Source of the DNA: Luteitalea sp. TBR-22
GTDB taxonomy: Bacteria > Acidobacteriota > Vicinamibacteria > Vicinamibacterales > Vicinamibacteraceae
Direction of reading: 5' to 3'
DNA length: 64,000 nt
Assembly: GCF_016865485.1 (NCBI RefSeq)
Contig: NZ_AP024452.1
Span: 5,354,501 to 5,418,500, forward strand
In this document: piece after piece, positions 39,035 to 47,449 of the stretch
Numbering within the stretch: position 1 is the stretch's first letter
How the letters are laid out: every line of letters starts with the position of its first letter
Made by a program: the position numbers and the translations under genes
The notes under the pieces: model-generated
The model's database searches: none
Told to the model about the DNA's origin: nothing
The model's input: the letters and a program-made list of their open reading frames with translations, nothing else

Positions 39035-40029
39035 GCGCGTCGCGCTTGCGGTACGCGGTCGCCGCCTGCCAGACCGACCTGCCCTGCCCGCGCACCCGCG
39101 CGGAGATGGCCCACAACACCGACCGCATCGTCGAGATGATCGATGCGGCGGTGGTCGGCAGCCAGCCGTTCCTGCCGGTGCGGCTGGTGGTGTTCCCGGA
39201 GTTCGCGCATTGCGCGCCGGCCTACCCCGGGCTCGAGGCCCTGATCGAGCACCTCGCCGTCGAGATCCCGAACGAGCACACCGAACGGCTCCAGCAGCGG
39301 GCGCGGCGCCACGACGTCTTCATCCAGAGCGGCTCGATGCTGGAGGTGGACCCGAAGTGGCCGGGCGTGGTGTTCAACACGACCTGCCTCATCGGGCCCG
39401 ACGGCATCCTGTCGCGCTACCGCAAGGTGAACCCCTGGATCCCGTTCGAGGTGCACGCGAGCCCGCACGACCTGCCGGGCTACGACGAGGAGTTGTTCCC
39501 CGTCGTCGACACGCCGATCGGCAGGCTCGGGTGCGCGATCTGTTACGACTGGCTGTTCCCTGAGGCCATACGCCAGCTGGCGGCCAACGGCGCCGAGGTG
39601 CTGATCCGCGTGTCGGCCTACATGGATCCGTGGGGCGCCACCGAGCCGATGAACTGGTGGACGCTGGTCAATCGGACGCGCGCCATCGAGAACATGGCGT
39701 ACGTGGTGGCCGCCAACCAGGGCGCGAGCCTCCGTCACTACCCGCCGTATTCCTGGCCGGGCGGCAGCCAGGTGGTCGACTTCGACGGGCGGCTCCTCGC
39801 GGAAGCCTCGCCGGGGCCGGGTGAGCGGATCGTCGTGGCGCCGGTGGACGTCGACGCGCTGCGGCACGAGCGCGCCTCGCGCGTCGGTCATCACATGCTG
39901 GCCCACCTGCGGACCACGGCGTACCCGGTGTACCAGCAGCCGGGGTTCCCGCCCTCCGGGCACGCGTCACCCATCACCTACGCGAGCAACGTCGCACGCA
40001 CCGAGCAGCGGAAGGGGGAACTGTGGTGA
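39031..40029 (+). CDS. nitrilase-superfamily carbon-nitrogen hydrolase
   Basis: 332 residues from a GTG overlapping the preceding stop. The catalytic triad is clear: E57 (VVFPEF), K132 (SRYRKVNPW) and C171 (GCAICYDWLFPE). This enzyme class hydrolyses amides, nitriles or carbamoyl groups; the FNTTCLIGPDGILSRYRKVN segment is nearer to aliphatic amidase/carbamoylase types than to NAD synthetase or Lnt. No signal peptide, so it acts in the cytoplasm, unlike the exported products of the four genes before it. Tight coupling to the TPR/FG-GAP gene suggests it serves the same pathway. Substrate unknown. Confidence 0.92.
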   Translation: MSASRLRYAVAACQTDLPCPRTRAEMAHNTDRIVEMIDAAVVGSQPFLPVRLVVFPEFAHCAPAYPGLEALIEHLAVEIPNEHTERLQQRARRHDVFIQSGSMLEVDPKWPGVVFNTTCLIGPDGILSRYRKVNPWIPFEVHASPHDLPGYDEELFPVVDTPIGRLGCAICYDWLFPEAIRQLAANGAEVLIRVSAYMDPWGATEPMNWWTLVNRTRAIENMAYVVAANQGASLRHYPPYSWPGGSQVVDFDGRLLAEASPGPGERIVVAPVDVDALRHERASRVGHHMLAHLRTTAYPVYQQPGFPPSGHASPITYASNVARTEQRKGELW

Positions 40030-40050
40030 GCGTTCGGGTGCGGCGATCCC

Positions 40051-40120
40051 GCCTCCCGCCTCCCGATTCCCGCCTCCCGCCTCCCGACTCCCGATTCCCG
40101 ATTCCCGATTCCCGACTAGA
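40051..40120. repeat. 7-bp tandem array (GATTCCC/GCCTCCC class) at a stop codon
   Basis: Ten units: GCCTCCC four times, GATTCCC four times, GACTCCC, and a last GACTAGA that contains the stop (CTA, 40116-40118) of the minus-strand propeller gene. It fills the space between two convergent genes. Confidence 0.9.
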
Positions 40121-41102
40121 TGCGATAGATCGTGTCGTCGGAGCAGGCGACCATCGAGCCGTCGGTCGGATCGAAGGCCACGCCGATCAGGCCCGCGCCG
40201 CTGACGACCAGTGAGCGAGCCCCGTCGGGGGTGATGCGATGGATGCCGCTGTCGCCGGCGAGCGCGTCGACGACGTGCAGCACGCCGTGACGGTCGAAGG
40301 CCAGGCCCTGGGGTCGTCCGAAGCCCTCGAGCCAGCGCGTGACGACGCCATCGGGCGTGATCCGATAGAGGGCGTCGCAGGAATTCAGCGTCGGCGCCGC
40401 GACGATCACGTCGCCACCGGGATCGACCGCCAGGTGGAAGGCGGCAACGCTCGGCGGGATGGCGGCCAGCGGCCGATGACGACCGTCGGGCGTCACGACG
40501 TGGACCGTGCCGGATCGATCCCCCACGAGCAGGTCGCCGTCGGCCGTGAACGCCAGGCCGAACGCGACGCCCAGGTTCTCGGCAAACTTCGTCGGCTCGC
40601 CGTCAGCCGCGATGCGCGACACCGTGCCCTCGAACCGGCTCGAGACGTAGAGGTGGCCGTCGGGCCCGAAGGCGAGCGAGGTGGCATTGCCGAGCCCGGA
40701 GACGAACGCCTCCCGCACCCCATCGGCCCCGATGCGGTACACCGACACGGGCGTTTGCTGGCCGCGCTGGCCGCTCAGCGTCGCATAGACGCGGCCTTCC
40801 GCGTCGATCGCCGGGCTGTCCACCTGGTGGACGCCGGTCGTGATCGCCCGCCCCACCGAGACGAGTGGGGTGCTGCCCTCGAGCCCCTCGATCGCGAGGG
40901 GTTGCTCGCCGCCCGGGGTGTCGGCAGGCACTTCGATCGCGACGCTGCGCGACGAGGCGCGCAGCACGCGGGCGGCCTGGCCCCCGAGCGTCACCTCGGG
41001 AACGCGACCGGGCCGCACGTCGAAGCCGCTGCCGCTGACGACGAGCCGCCCGCCCGGCGTCACGGCCCTGGGTTCGATGCGATGGATGTCGGCGCGGGGC
41101 AT
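40116..41102 (-). CDS. IPT/TIG + NHL/SMP-30-type beta-propeller protein
   Basis: 328 residues from the ATG at 41102. Residues 8-75 form an IPT/TIG-like Ig fold (IEPRAVTPGGRLVVSGSGF, VTLGGQAARVLRASSRSVAI). Residues 90-328 are six propeller repeats of the NHL/SMP-30 type (SLAFGPDGHLYVSSRFEGTV, GLAFTADGDLLVGDRSG, HLAVDPGGDVIVAAPT, GLAFDRHGVLHVVDAL, GVAFDPTDGSMVACSDD). No signal peptide and no lactonase metal residues can be assigned, so a binding role is as likely as an enzyme. An open frame extends upstream but consists of heptad-coded PDSRLPT repeats and was not used. Confidence 0.85.
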   Translation of the reverse strand: MPRADIHRIEPRAVTPGGRLVVSGSGFDVRPGRVPEVTLGGQAARVLRASSRSVAIEVPADTPGGEQPLAIEGLEGSTPLVSVGRAITTGVHQVDSPAIDAEGRVYATLSGQRGQQTPVSVYRIGADGVREAFVSGLGNATSLAFGPDGHLYVSSRFEGTVSRIAADGEPTKFAENLGVAFGLAFTADGDLLVGDRSGTVHVVTPDGRHRPLAAIPPSVAAFHLAVDPGGDVIVAAPTLNSCDALYRITPDGVVTRWLEGFGRPQGLAFDRHGVLHVVDALAGDSGIHRITPDGARSLVVSGAGLIGVAFDPTDGSMVACSDDTIYRI

Positions 41103-41116
41103 CGACCGATCGTACC

Positions 41117-41172
41117 AGTCGGGAGTCGGGAGTCGGGAGTCGGGAGTCGGGAGTCGGGAGTCGGGAGTCGGG
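41117..41172. repeat. 7-bp tandem array (AGTCGGG class)
   Basis: Eight identical AGTCGGG units in the gap between the lipoprotein gene and the propeller gene, 15 bp upstream of the latter's start. Same class as 24587. Confidence 0.92.
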
Positions 41173-41202
41173 ACTGACCGAACCGGCGGGGGCGCGTGAG
41201 CG

Positions 41203-41721
41203 TCAGCCGACGATGCGTCGGGCGCCGGCAAAGCGCGAGGCCCAGTACTTCTGGTCGAGCCTGTCGATGCGGACGCGGCTGCGCGCGTTGGGCGCGTGGA
41301 TGAACGCGCCGTCTCCGGTGGCGATGCCGACGTGGGAGACGCGCCTGCCGCTGGTGCGGAAGAAGACGAGGTCACCGGGACGCAGGTCGCCGTCGATGTC
41401 GCGGCCGGCGGCAAACTGCTCGTCGGCGGTCCGCGGCAGTTCGATTCCGGCCTGTGCGTAGAGGTACTGGACGAAGCCGCTGCAGTCGAAGCCCTGGTCG
41501 GGTGTCGCGCCGCCTGGTCGATACGCGACGCCCGTGTAGGCCCGGGCCTGCGAGACCAACTGGTCGCCATTCATCGTCGGCTCAGGCCGGGCGACCACCG
41601 GGATGCCCGCCATGCCATGGGAGGCGCAGCCCGTGCTCCACAGGAGCGGCGCCAACGCCAGCAGCAGGAGGAGACGGAGGGCGGCGGCGGGCCGCGGGGC
41701 ACTGGTCATCGACGAGCTCAT
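41203..41721 (-). CDS. NlpC/P60-family cell-wall endopeptidase, probable lipoprotein
   Basis: 172 residues. Signal with a lipobox-like end (ALRLLLLLALAPLLWSTGC, C32). The NlpC/P60 domain covers 52-172: catalytic C80 in DCSGFVQYLY, H130 in SHVGIATG and H142 in FIHAPN, with RPGDLVFF between. Such enzymes cut the D-Glu-mDAP bond in peptidoglycan stem peptides. The size matches minimal Spr/NlpC-like lipoproteins anchored in the outer membrane. Confidence 0.93.
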   Translation of the reverse strand: MSSSMTSAPRPAAALRLLLLLALAPLLWSTGCASHGMAGIPVVARPEPTMNGDQLVSQARAYTGVAYRPGGATPDQGFDCSGFVQYLYAQAGIELPRTADEQFAAGRDIDGDLRPGDLVFFRTSGRRVSHVGIATGDGAFIHAPNARSRVRIDRLDQKYWASRFAGARRIVG

Positions 41722-41873
41722 CGGCCCGTCTCGCCTAACTCTTTAGTCACGTGCACGTTACCTCCGTTCGGGCAGCTTGACAGTCCCGATCGGGCTCGCA
41801 CAGACTACCTTCAGTTCGTGGGCACGTGGAAGGGGTGGCTCGAGGAGGCCCCCCGGGGTGGGTTACGGCGCTT

Positions 41874-42407
41874 ATGGAGCAGACACTGCTGCTCAACGCG
41901 ACGTGGGAGCCCCTCAAGGTCGTCGACTGGCAGAAAGCCCTCACGCTCTGGTGCCAGGGCAAGGTGGAGGTGGTGGCCAGCTACGACCGGGAAGTGCGCT
42001 CCGTCTCGCTGAGCTTCCGTCTTCCCTCGGTCATCCGCCTGCTGCGGCGGATTCGCATCAGGCGGGCCATCGACGATGTGCCCTTCTCGCGCGCGAACAT
42101 CTATGCCCGCGACGCCTGCACCTGCCAGTACTGCGGCGTGCGCTTCTCGGCCGCCGACCTCACGTTCGACCACGTCATCCCCGTGGCCCAGGGTGGACGC
42201 AAGACCTGGGACAACATCGTCGCCGCCTGTGTGCAGTGCAACAGGCGCAAGGGCGGACGCACGCCCGAACAGGCGGGCATGACGCTGATCCGCGCGCCGC
42301 GGCGGCCGTCCAAGGCGCCAGCCGTGCGGCTCACCATCGGGTTGCGGCACACCCCGGACAGCTGGCGCGACTACCTGTACTGGAACGTGGCGCTGGACGA
42401 GACCTGA
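41874..42407 (+). CDS. HNH endonuclease
   Basis: 177 residues from the ATG at 41874 (an upstream ATG at 41826 would add 16 unlikely residues). The N-terminal half (TLLLNATWEPLKVVDWQKAL, then ALTLWCQGKVEVVASYD) is typical of the stand-alone HNH_5 family found in many bacteria. The HNH site is CQYCG, then FDHVIPVAQGGRKTWDNIV, then CVQCNRRKGGRTP: two zinc CxxC pairs, the DH catalytic pair and the Asn. A role in DNA repair or restriction cannot be told apart. Divergent from the lipoprotein gene. Confidence 0.93.
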   Translation: MEQTLLLNATWEPLKVVDWQKALTLWCQGKVEVVASYDREVRSVSLSFRLPSVIRLLRRIRIRRAIDDVPFSRANIYARDACTCQYCGVRFSAADLTFDHVIPVAQGGRKTWDNIVAACVQCNRRKGGRTPEQAGMTLIRAPRRPSKAPAVRLTIGLRHTPDSWRDYLYWNVALDET

Positions 42408-42530
42408 AATTCCAGATTGGAAATTGGAAATTCTCGCGGGCGCGGCTACGCCGCCGCCCTTCGAGGCGTGTCGCGCGGCAGCGGCCGGAGGCCGCGTCGC
42501 CGGTCATTTCACATTTCGAATTTCAAATTG
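42406..42530. repeat. AT-rich 8-bp arrays as inverted halves around a GC-rich core
   Basis: Left half at 42406-42434 (GAAATTCC, AGATTGGA, AATTGGAA, ATTC) and right half at 42503-42530 (CATTTCAC, ATTTCGAA, TTTCAAAT) are AT-rich in a GC-rich genome and roughly inverted to each other, with about 70 bp of GC-rich sequence between them. Starts right at the HNH stop codon. Confidence 0.55.
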
Positions 42531-42533
42531 CGG

Positions 42534-43385
42534 CTATGCGGCGCGCACCGGCGTGGTCGCCCTCGCGCGGCTGAAGTCGCGCACCACGAGATCCGCCTCG
42601 GTGAAGCGGGCCCGGCCGGGCGCCTCCTTCAGCGGTTCGACGAGCACATCGGGCTCGGCCGGCTGGGCGTCGAGCACGTGGACGTATCGCTGCGGGTAGG
42701 TGCCATCGCGGAACGTCGTCCCCACCACGCTCCCGTGTCGAGCCTGCAGCGTCGCGAAGTCGTGGCGGACCACCTCGAGCACGTCGGGTGATGGCGCGGT
42801 CTCGAGGTAGGCGAGCACGAGGTCACGCACGTCGTCGAAGAACCGCGGCGGGTGCGTGCGCTGGTCGAGCGTGCCGTCGGCGCGCGCGAGCTGTCGCAGC
42901 CCGGAGGCGTCAGGCGCGATGTGATAGAGCTCGTGCACCACAGTGTCGAGGCGGACGACCCACGGCGGCAGGCCCACGTAACGTTCGAGCTTGCGGCGGC
43001 CGACCTGATCGGCAAATCTCGGCAGCCCGACGGAGATCATGTACTCGATGGGGGTGCCGTTGACGATCACCTCGGGGGAGCGCGTCACGAACCAGGGCGA
43101 CCGTCGCGTGATCGAGCCGGTGATGGCGTCGGCCCAGAAGTAGTAACCCGGCTCGCTCGTCGGCAGGGTGAGGCAATGGCAGGTCGCGTTGGGACCGTCG
43201 GCGCCGGTGCGGCCGCGGCGCGCGAACACGAGCGTGCGCTCCGGACGTACGTGCGCGAGCGCAGGTACGCGCTGGGCGATGTCGGCAATGAGCCCGGAGA
43301 GCGCGTCGGTGAAGTGGAACATCCCTGTCAGCGAATCGGTAAGGGGAGCCGCAACATGAGACACCCGCAACCGCCACGCGGTCAA
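42534..43385 (-). CDS. putative HExxH metallopeptidase, unknown family
   Basis: 283 residues if started at a TTG (43385) that overlaps the transglycosylase stop; GTG 43364 and ATG 43322 are alternatives. HELYHI (H151, E152, H155) is a zincin-type motif, and the following PDASGLRQLARADGTL may hold a third ligand. C69, H70 and C71 (ATCHCLTL) make a possible second metal site. No signal peptide. The gene is downstream of, and coupled to, a peptidoglycan glycosyltransferase gene, which hints at a cell-wall link, but the family is not recognised. Confidence 0.75.
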   Translation of the reverse strand: MTAWRLRVSHVAAPLTDSLTGMFHFTDALSGLIADIAQRVPALAHVRPERTLVFARRGRTGADGPNATCHCLTLPTSEPGYYFWADAITGSITRRSPWFVTRSPEVIVNGTPIEYMISVGLPRFADQVGRRKLERYVGLPPWVVRLDTVVHELYHIAPDASGLRQLARADGTLDQRTHPPRFFDDVRDLVLAYLETAPSPDVLEVVRHDFATLQARHGSVVGTTFRDGTYPQRYVHVLDAQPAEPDVLVEPLKEAPGRARFTEADLVVRDFSRARATTPVRAA

Positions 43386-44317
43386 GCACGAGGGACAGGT
43401 GTCGCTGGACGCGGCGGCAGCTCTTCTGACGAAGGTAAGGACGGCGTCTCGGGTGCCGGCGCCTCGGTCGCGGGAGCTTCCTGAGGCTCTGACGCGGGCT
43501 GTGCGGGAGTGGTCTCCGCCGGCGCCTCCTCGGCAGGCGGCGCAGTGGCGACCACTTCCTGCACCGGGGGCGGGACCGGCGCGTCGCGCATCTGCATGCG
43601 GCGCAGGATCATCGCCTGCCGACGCAGCAGCCGTCGCGGCGGATGGCCGGGGTTGTAGATGTTGGGATTGATCAGCGCGCCGGCCAGGAGTGCCGCTTCA
43701 CTGGCGCCCAGGCTCGAGGCAGGCTTCCTGAAGTAGTGGCGGCTCGCCGCTTCGGCGCCCCACGTGTCGTCGCCCCACTCGACGACGTTGAGGTACAGCT
43801 CGAGGATACGCGTCTTGCCGAGCACCCGCTCGAGGCGGTGCGCGATCATGATCTCGCGCAGCTTGCGCAGCGGGTCCTTCGACTCCGAGAGGAAGAGGTT
43901 CTTGGCCAGCTGCTGCGTGATGGTCGAGCCGCCACGCACGATGGCGCCCTTGGCGATGCTGGCCTCGAGCGACTCCTTCATCGCCTCGAGCTCGATGCCT
44001 TCGTGCTCCCAGAACCCGCTGTCCTCGGTGACCAGCACGGCGCGCTTGAGCGTCTGCGCGATGCGCGCGTAGGGCACGAACCGGTAGTCCTGGCGGAGCG
44101 GACGGCCCTCGGCGTGAGCCTGGCGCTGGCGGGCGCGCATGAACGCGGTGTCGACGGGGGGCGCGCCGAGGAGCGGGCGCACATCGGGGACCGTCACGAC
44201 GAGAAAGCCCACGGCCACCACGCCGACGGCGACCGCCCCCGCGAGCACGCGCCAGGCCGTGCGCAGGCGGGGCGACGAGGCACTCGCGCGGGCAGGGCGG
44301 CGGCGGGGTGGCGGCAT
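43382..44317 (-). CDS. mtgA: monofunctional biosynthetic peptidoglycan transglycosylase
   Basis: 311 residues from the ATG at 44317. One membrane span at about 20-45 (AWRVLAGAVAVGVVAVGFLVV), then a GT51 domain at about 75-240: VLVTEDSGFWEHEGIE holds the catalytic Glu, GGSTITQQLAKNLFLSE and REIMIAHRLERVLGKTRILE are the GT51 signatures, ELYLNVVEWGDDTWGAE follows. It joins lipid II into glycan strands in the periplasm. The last 65 residues are a Pro/Ala/Glu-rich tail, unusual for MtgA. A TATACT hexamer (44332-44327, minus) lies 9 bp before the ATG. Confidence 0.94.
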   Translation of the reverse strand: MPPPRRRPARASASSPRLRTAWRVLAGAVAVGVVAVGFLVVTVPDVRPLLGAPPVDTAFMRARQRQAHAEGRPLRQDYRFVPYARIAQTLKRAVLVTEDSGFWEHEGIELEAMKESLEASIAKGAIVRGGSTITQQLAKNLFLSESKDPLRKLREIMIAHRLERVLGKTRILELYLNVVEWGDDTWGAEAASRHYFRKPASSLGASEAALLAGALINPNIYNPGHPPRRLLRRQAMILRRMQMRDAPVPPPVQEVVATAPPAEEAPAETTPAQPASEPQEAPATEAPAPETPSLPSSEELPPRPATPVPRA

Positions 44318-44529
44318 GTCGGCGTCAGTATACAAACCGTCACTGCGACGAGGCGAGTGGGCCACGGCGACCCATGACCGGTACCCTGGACCGGGCAGAT
44401 GGGTCACGATGAACTAACGCGTCAGCCTCGCGCCGCCGGCGCGCGCCGCCTCGTGCGGTCGGCCGCCCCGTCCCGACGCCGACGGGCATTCCCGACGCTT
44501 CCCCGCCTCTCCCGTACAATCCTCAGCAG

Positions 44530-47400
44530 ATGACCGCTCAGGTCCAGGCGCCGGCGGAGGTGACCCACGACGCAGTGACCGCGGCGATGCTGCGGCATCG
44601 TCGTCTCCTGGCCACGCTCGTGCTGATCGCCCTGGTCGCCGTGTGCCTCTGGGTCGTGGTCGCCCTGGTTCGGACTCGCGAGTTGCCGACCCTCGGACTG
44701 CAGATGAGCCGCGCCGGGACGGTGCCCTGGCGACCCGTCGATCCGGGCGCCCCGGTCGTGGTGCGCAACGTGCGGTCGCGGGGGCCGGCCGCGGCCGCCG
44801 ACATCCGCGCCGGCGACCAGGTCGAGCGCATCGACGGCCTGGCAGCCACCGATACGCGCGGCCTGGCGGCCCGCCACGATGCCTTGCGCCCGGGCGATGT
44901 CGTCGCCTTCACCATCGTCAGGGAGGGGCGCCGACTGACACGCCACGTCACCGCCGCGCCGGTGCTCGCCGGGGGACGCCAGTGGCTCGGCGTCGGCGTG
45001 CGGCTGTTGCTGGTCTTCACGCTGTTCCTGGGCATCCCGTCGCTGGTCTTCAAGTGGCGGCCCCACGACCCTCGCGCGCTGCTCTTCATGCTGTTCGGCT
45101 GCTCGTTCGGCCTGTCGATGCTGAACTTCTCGGTGCCGGGCCTGAGCCAGGTGCCCGAGACGGTGCTGCCGCTGCCCGACGCCTTCGCGCGGTTCAACGT
45201 GACCTCGCTGGCCATCACCTACGTGTGCGCGCTGGCGATCAACCCGACGCTGCTGCATTTCCTGACGCTGTTCCCGCAGCCGCGCCTGTCGCCGATCACC
45301 CTGGGGCGGGCGCTTCGCTGGACCTACCTGGTGCCGTCGCTGGTCGGCTGCCTCGCCGCGCCGGTCGTCGTGCTGCTGATGCTGCGCTGGCTGCCGGCGC
45401 CGGCGCGCATGCCGGCGGGGTTCGTCGTGGCGGCCCTGGCCGGGGGCCTGGCCCTGCGCCTCTGGTGGACGCGACTGCGCCGGCAGTCGATCCGCACCCT
45501 GCTGACCGACGAGGCGCACTGGCTGGGCGCGACGTTCGCCCTGGCCGTGATGGCCACCCTGCTGGTCGGCTTGCTCGTGCTCGGCCTGCGCTCCCGCGAG
45601 GCGGCGGGCCTGACGGCCGGCCTGCTGCTCGGCGGCACGCTCGGCCTCTTCAGCATCTTCGTCGGCATCGCCTACCCCCTGGCGTGCGGTGTCACGATGT
45701 GGCGCTCCTGGACGATGAGCAGCGAGGACCTGCGCCAGCAGATCCGGTGGCCCCTGCTCAGCATCGCGCTGGCGCTCGGCATCGCGGTGGCGCTGTCGCT
45801 GCTGTCCATCGCCCTGTCGTTCTCCACCGGCAGCGCGCCCCCGCCGTGGCTCTTCTCGGTCTTCGAGATCTCCACGTGGGTGGCCTACTCGGTGATTCCG
45901 CTCGCCTTCGCGGCGGCCGTGCTGCGCTACGGGCTGATGGACATCCGGTTCATCATCCGCCTGACGTTCTTCTACCTCCTCACGAGTGCCAGCGTCTTCG
46001 TGGGGACCTTCGCCGTGGTGCTGCTGCTGGCCACCGTCGTCGCGGAAGCCGCCGACACCAATCGGGTGACGACGATCGTCGTGACGCTGATCGCGGTGTC
46101 GCTGGTCGAGCCGCTGCGCCGACGGGTGCAGCGACGCGTCGACAAGCACTTCTACCGGCGGACGCCTGACCCGGTGGGCGTGCTGGCGCGCCACGGCCAG
46201 GCCCTGCGCACCGTCGCGCGGCGCGAGGACCTGGAGCGGCGCCTGGTCCTCGCCCTGCAGGAAGCCATCCCGCATGGCCCGTCGTACGTGTTCAGGCGGC
46301 GCGAGGACCAGGGCGAGTTCGTGGCCGCGCATTCGCCCGACCCGACCGCCCGCGAGGCCTACTCCGCCCTGCCGTGGGTCGGCCAGCGGGCCCAGGACCT
46401 CGAGGGCCCGACCGTCCTCGGCGAGATCACGATGGTGGTGGAAGAGGCGCGCGCCTGGGCTCGCCTCGGCGTCGAAGTGCTGCTGCCGGTGCGCCACGGC
46501 ACCGAGGTGCCCATCGTGCTCGGCCTGGGCCGCAAGCGATCCGACGATGCCTGGCACGACCGCGACATGGAACTGTTGTCGTCGCTAGCGGCACAGACCG
46601 CGATGGCGCTGGCCGACATCGACGCGCGCCTCCACGACGCGTCGCTGAAGGAAGCCTTCGACAACCAGCGTGCGCTTCTGCCGCAGCAGTTGCCGCAGCC
46701 GGAGGCGTTCTCGATCGCCGGCGCCTGGCACCCGGCACTCACCGTGGGCGGCGACTACTACGATGCGTGGTGGCTCTCGACCGATGCGGTGGCGATCTGC
46801 GTGGCCGACGTGTCCGGCAAGGGACTGGCCGCGTCGCTGGTGATGGCCAACCTGCAGGCGACGGTGAAGGCGCTGGCCGGGCCGGACGTGACGCCGGCCG
46901 ACCTGTGCACCCGCGTCAACGAGACGCTGGCCAGCAACCTGCGCAAGGGCCGGTTCGTGACGTTCTTCTTCGGGGTCCTGCGGCTCTCGACCGGCGAACT
47001 CCGCTACGCCAACGCGGGGCACAATCCGCCGATGCTCGTCTCCGGCGGCCACGTGCACGAACTCGCACTCGGCGACCCCGGCCTCGGCCTGCTGCGCACG
47101 CACCCCTATCGCGACGCCACCGTGCAGCTCGACACCGACGCGCGCCTCCTCCTCTTCACCGACGGCGTCACCGAGGGTCGCAGCCCGGAGGGCGAGGAAT
47201 TCGGCGTCCCTCGCCTGCTGGAGATCGTCGAGCGCCCCCATGCCAATGCCGGCAACCTGCGCGACGACGTGTTGTCTTCCATCGCCGCGTGGACGCAGGG
47301 CCAGTTCGACGACGACGTCACGCTCCTCGCCGTCGTCGCGCGTCAGGGGCCGCACACGCTCTTCCAGACCCAGAAGATCCGGCTGCCGGGGATCGGGTAG
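44530..47400 (+). CDS. membrane-bound SpoIIE/RsbU-type PP2C phosphatase
   Basis: 956 residues. One span at 24-47, a PDZ-like segment at about 75-145 (VRNVRSRGPAAAADIRAGDQ, then VERIDGLAATD), about seven further spans at 155-530, a GAF-like region at about 540-690 (EAIPHGPSYVFRRREDQGEF), and a SpoIIE phosphatase at about 710-945 (GGDYYDAWWL, CVADVSGKGLAASLVMANLQ, ANAGHNPPMLV, LLFTDGVTEGRSPEGEEFG, DDDVTLLAV) with its Asp metal ligands. Such proteins dephosphorylate anti-anti-sigma factors in partner-switching pathways; none is encoded nearby. TACAAT at 44515-44520 is 9 bp before the ATG, mirroring the divergent mtgA. Confidence 0.93.
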   Translation: MTAQVQAPAEVTHDAVTAAMLRHRRLLATLVLIALVAVCLWVVVALVRTRELPTLGLQMSRAGTVPWRPVDPGAPVVVRNVRSRGPAAAADIRAGDQVERIDGLAATDTRGLAARHDALRPGDVVAFTIVREGRRLTRHVTAAPVLAGGRQWLGVGVRLLLVFTLFLGIPSLVFKWRPHDPRALLFMLFGCSFGLSMLNFSVPGLSQVPETVLPLPDAFARFNVTSLAITYVCALAINPTLLHFLTLFPQPRLSPITLGRALRWTYLVPSLVGCLAAPVVVLLMLRWLPAPARMPAGFVVAALAGGLALRLWWTRLRRQSIRTLLTDEAHWLGATFALAVMATLLVGLLVLGLRSREAAGLTAGLLLGGTLGLFSIFVGIAYPLACGVTMWRSWTMSSEDLRQQIRWPLLSIALALGIAVALSLLSIALSFSTGSAPPPWLFSVFEISTWVAYSVIPLAFAAAVLRYGLMDIRFIIRLTFFYLLTSASVFVGTFAVVLLLATVVAEAADTNRVTTIVVTLIAVSLVEPLRRRVQRRVDKHFYRRTPDPVGVLARHGQALRTVARREDLERRLVLALQEAIPHGPSYVFRRREDQGEFVAAHSPDPTAREAYSALPWVGQRAQDLEGPTVLGEITMVVEEARAWARLGVEVLLPVRHGTEVPIVLGLGRKRSDDAWHDRDMELLSSLAAQTAMALADIDARLHDASLKEAFDNQRALLPQQLPQPEAFSIAGAWHPALTVGGDYYDAWWLSTDAVAICVADVSGKGLAASLVMANLQATVKALAGPDVTPADLCTRVNETLASNLRKGRFVTFFFGVLRLSTGELRYANAGHNPPMLVSGGHVHELALGDPGLGLLRTHPYRDATVQLDTDARLLLFTDGVTEGRSPEGEEFGVPRLLEIVERPHANAGNLRDDVLSSIAAWTQGQFDDDVTLLAVVARQGPHTLFQTQKIRLPGIG

Positions 47401-47449
47401 GTTCAGGACTGCGGCGTACGACCGATCGCACGCCGAACGCCGTACCTCG

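Noticed and set aside
40051-41172. Heptad arrays as CRISPR arrays
   Set aside because: The units are contiguous 7-mers without spacers and no cas genes are present.
41103-41570. Upstream extension of the propeller protein
   Set aside because: It consists of PDSRLPT repeats coded by the heptad array and antisense of the lipoprotein gene; the ATG at 41102 begins the TIG domain.
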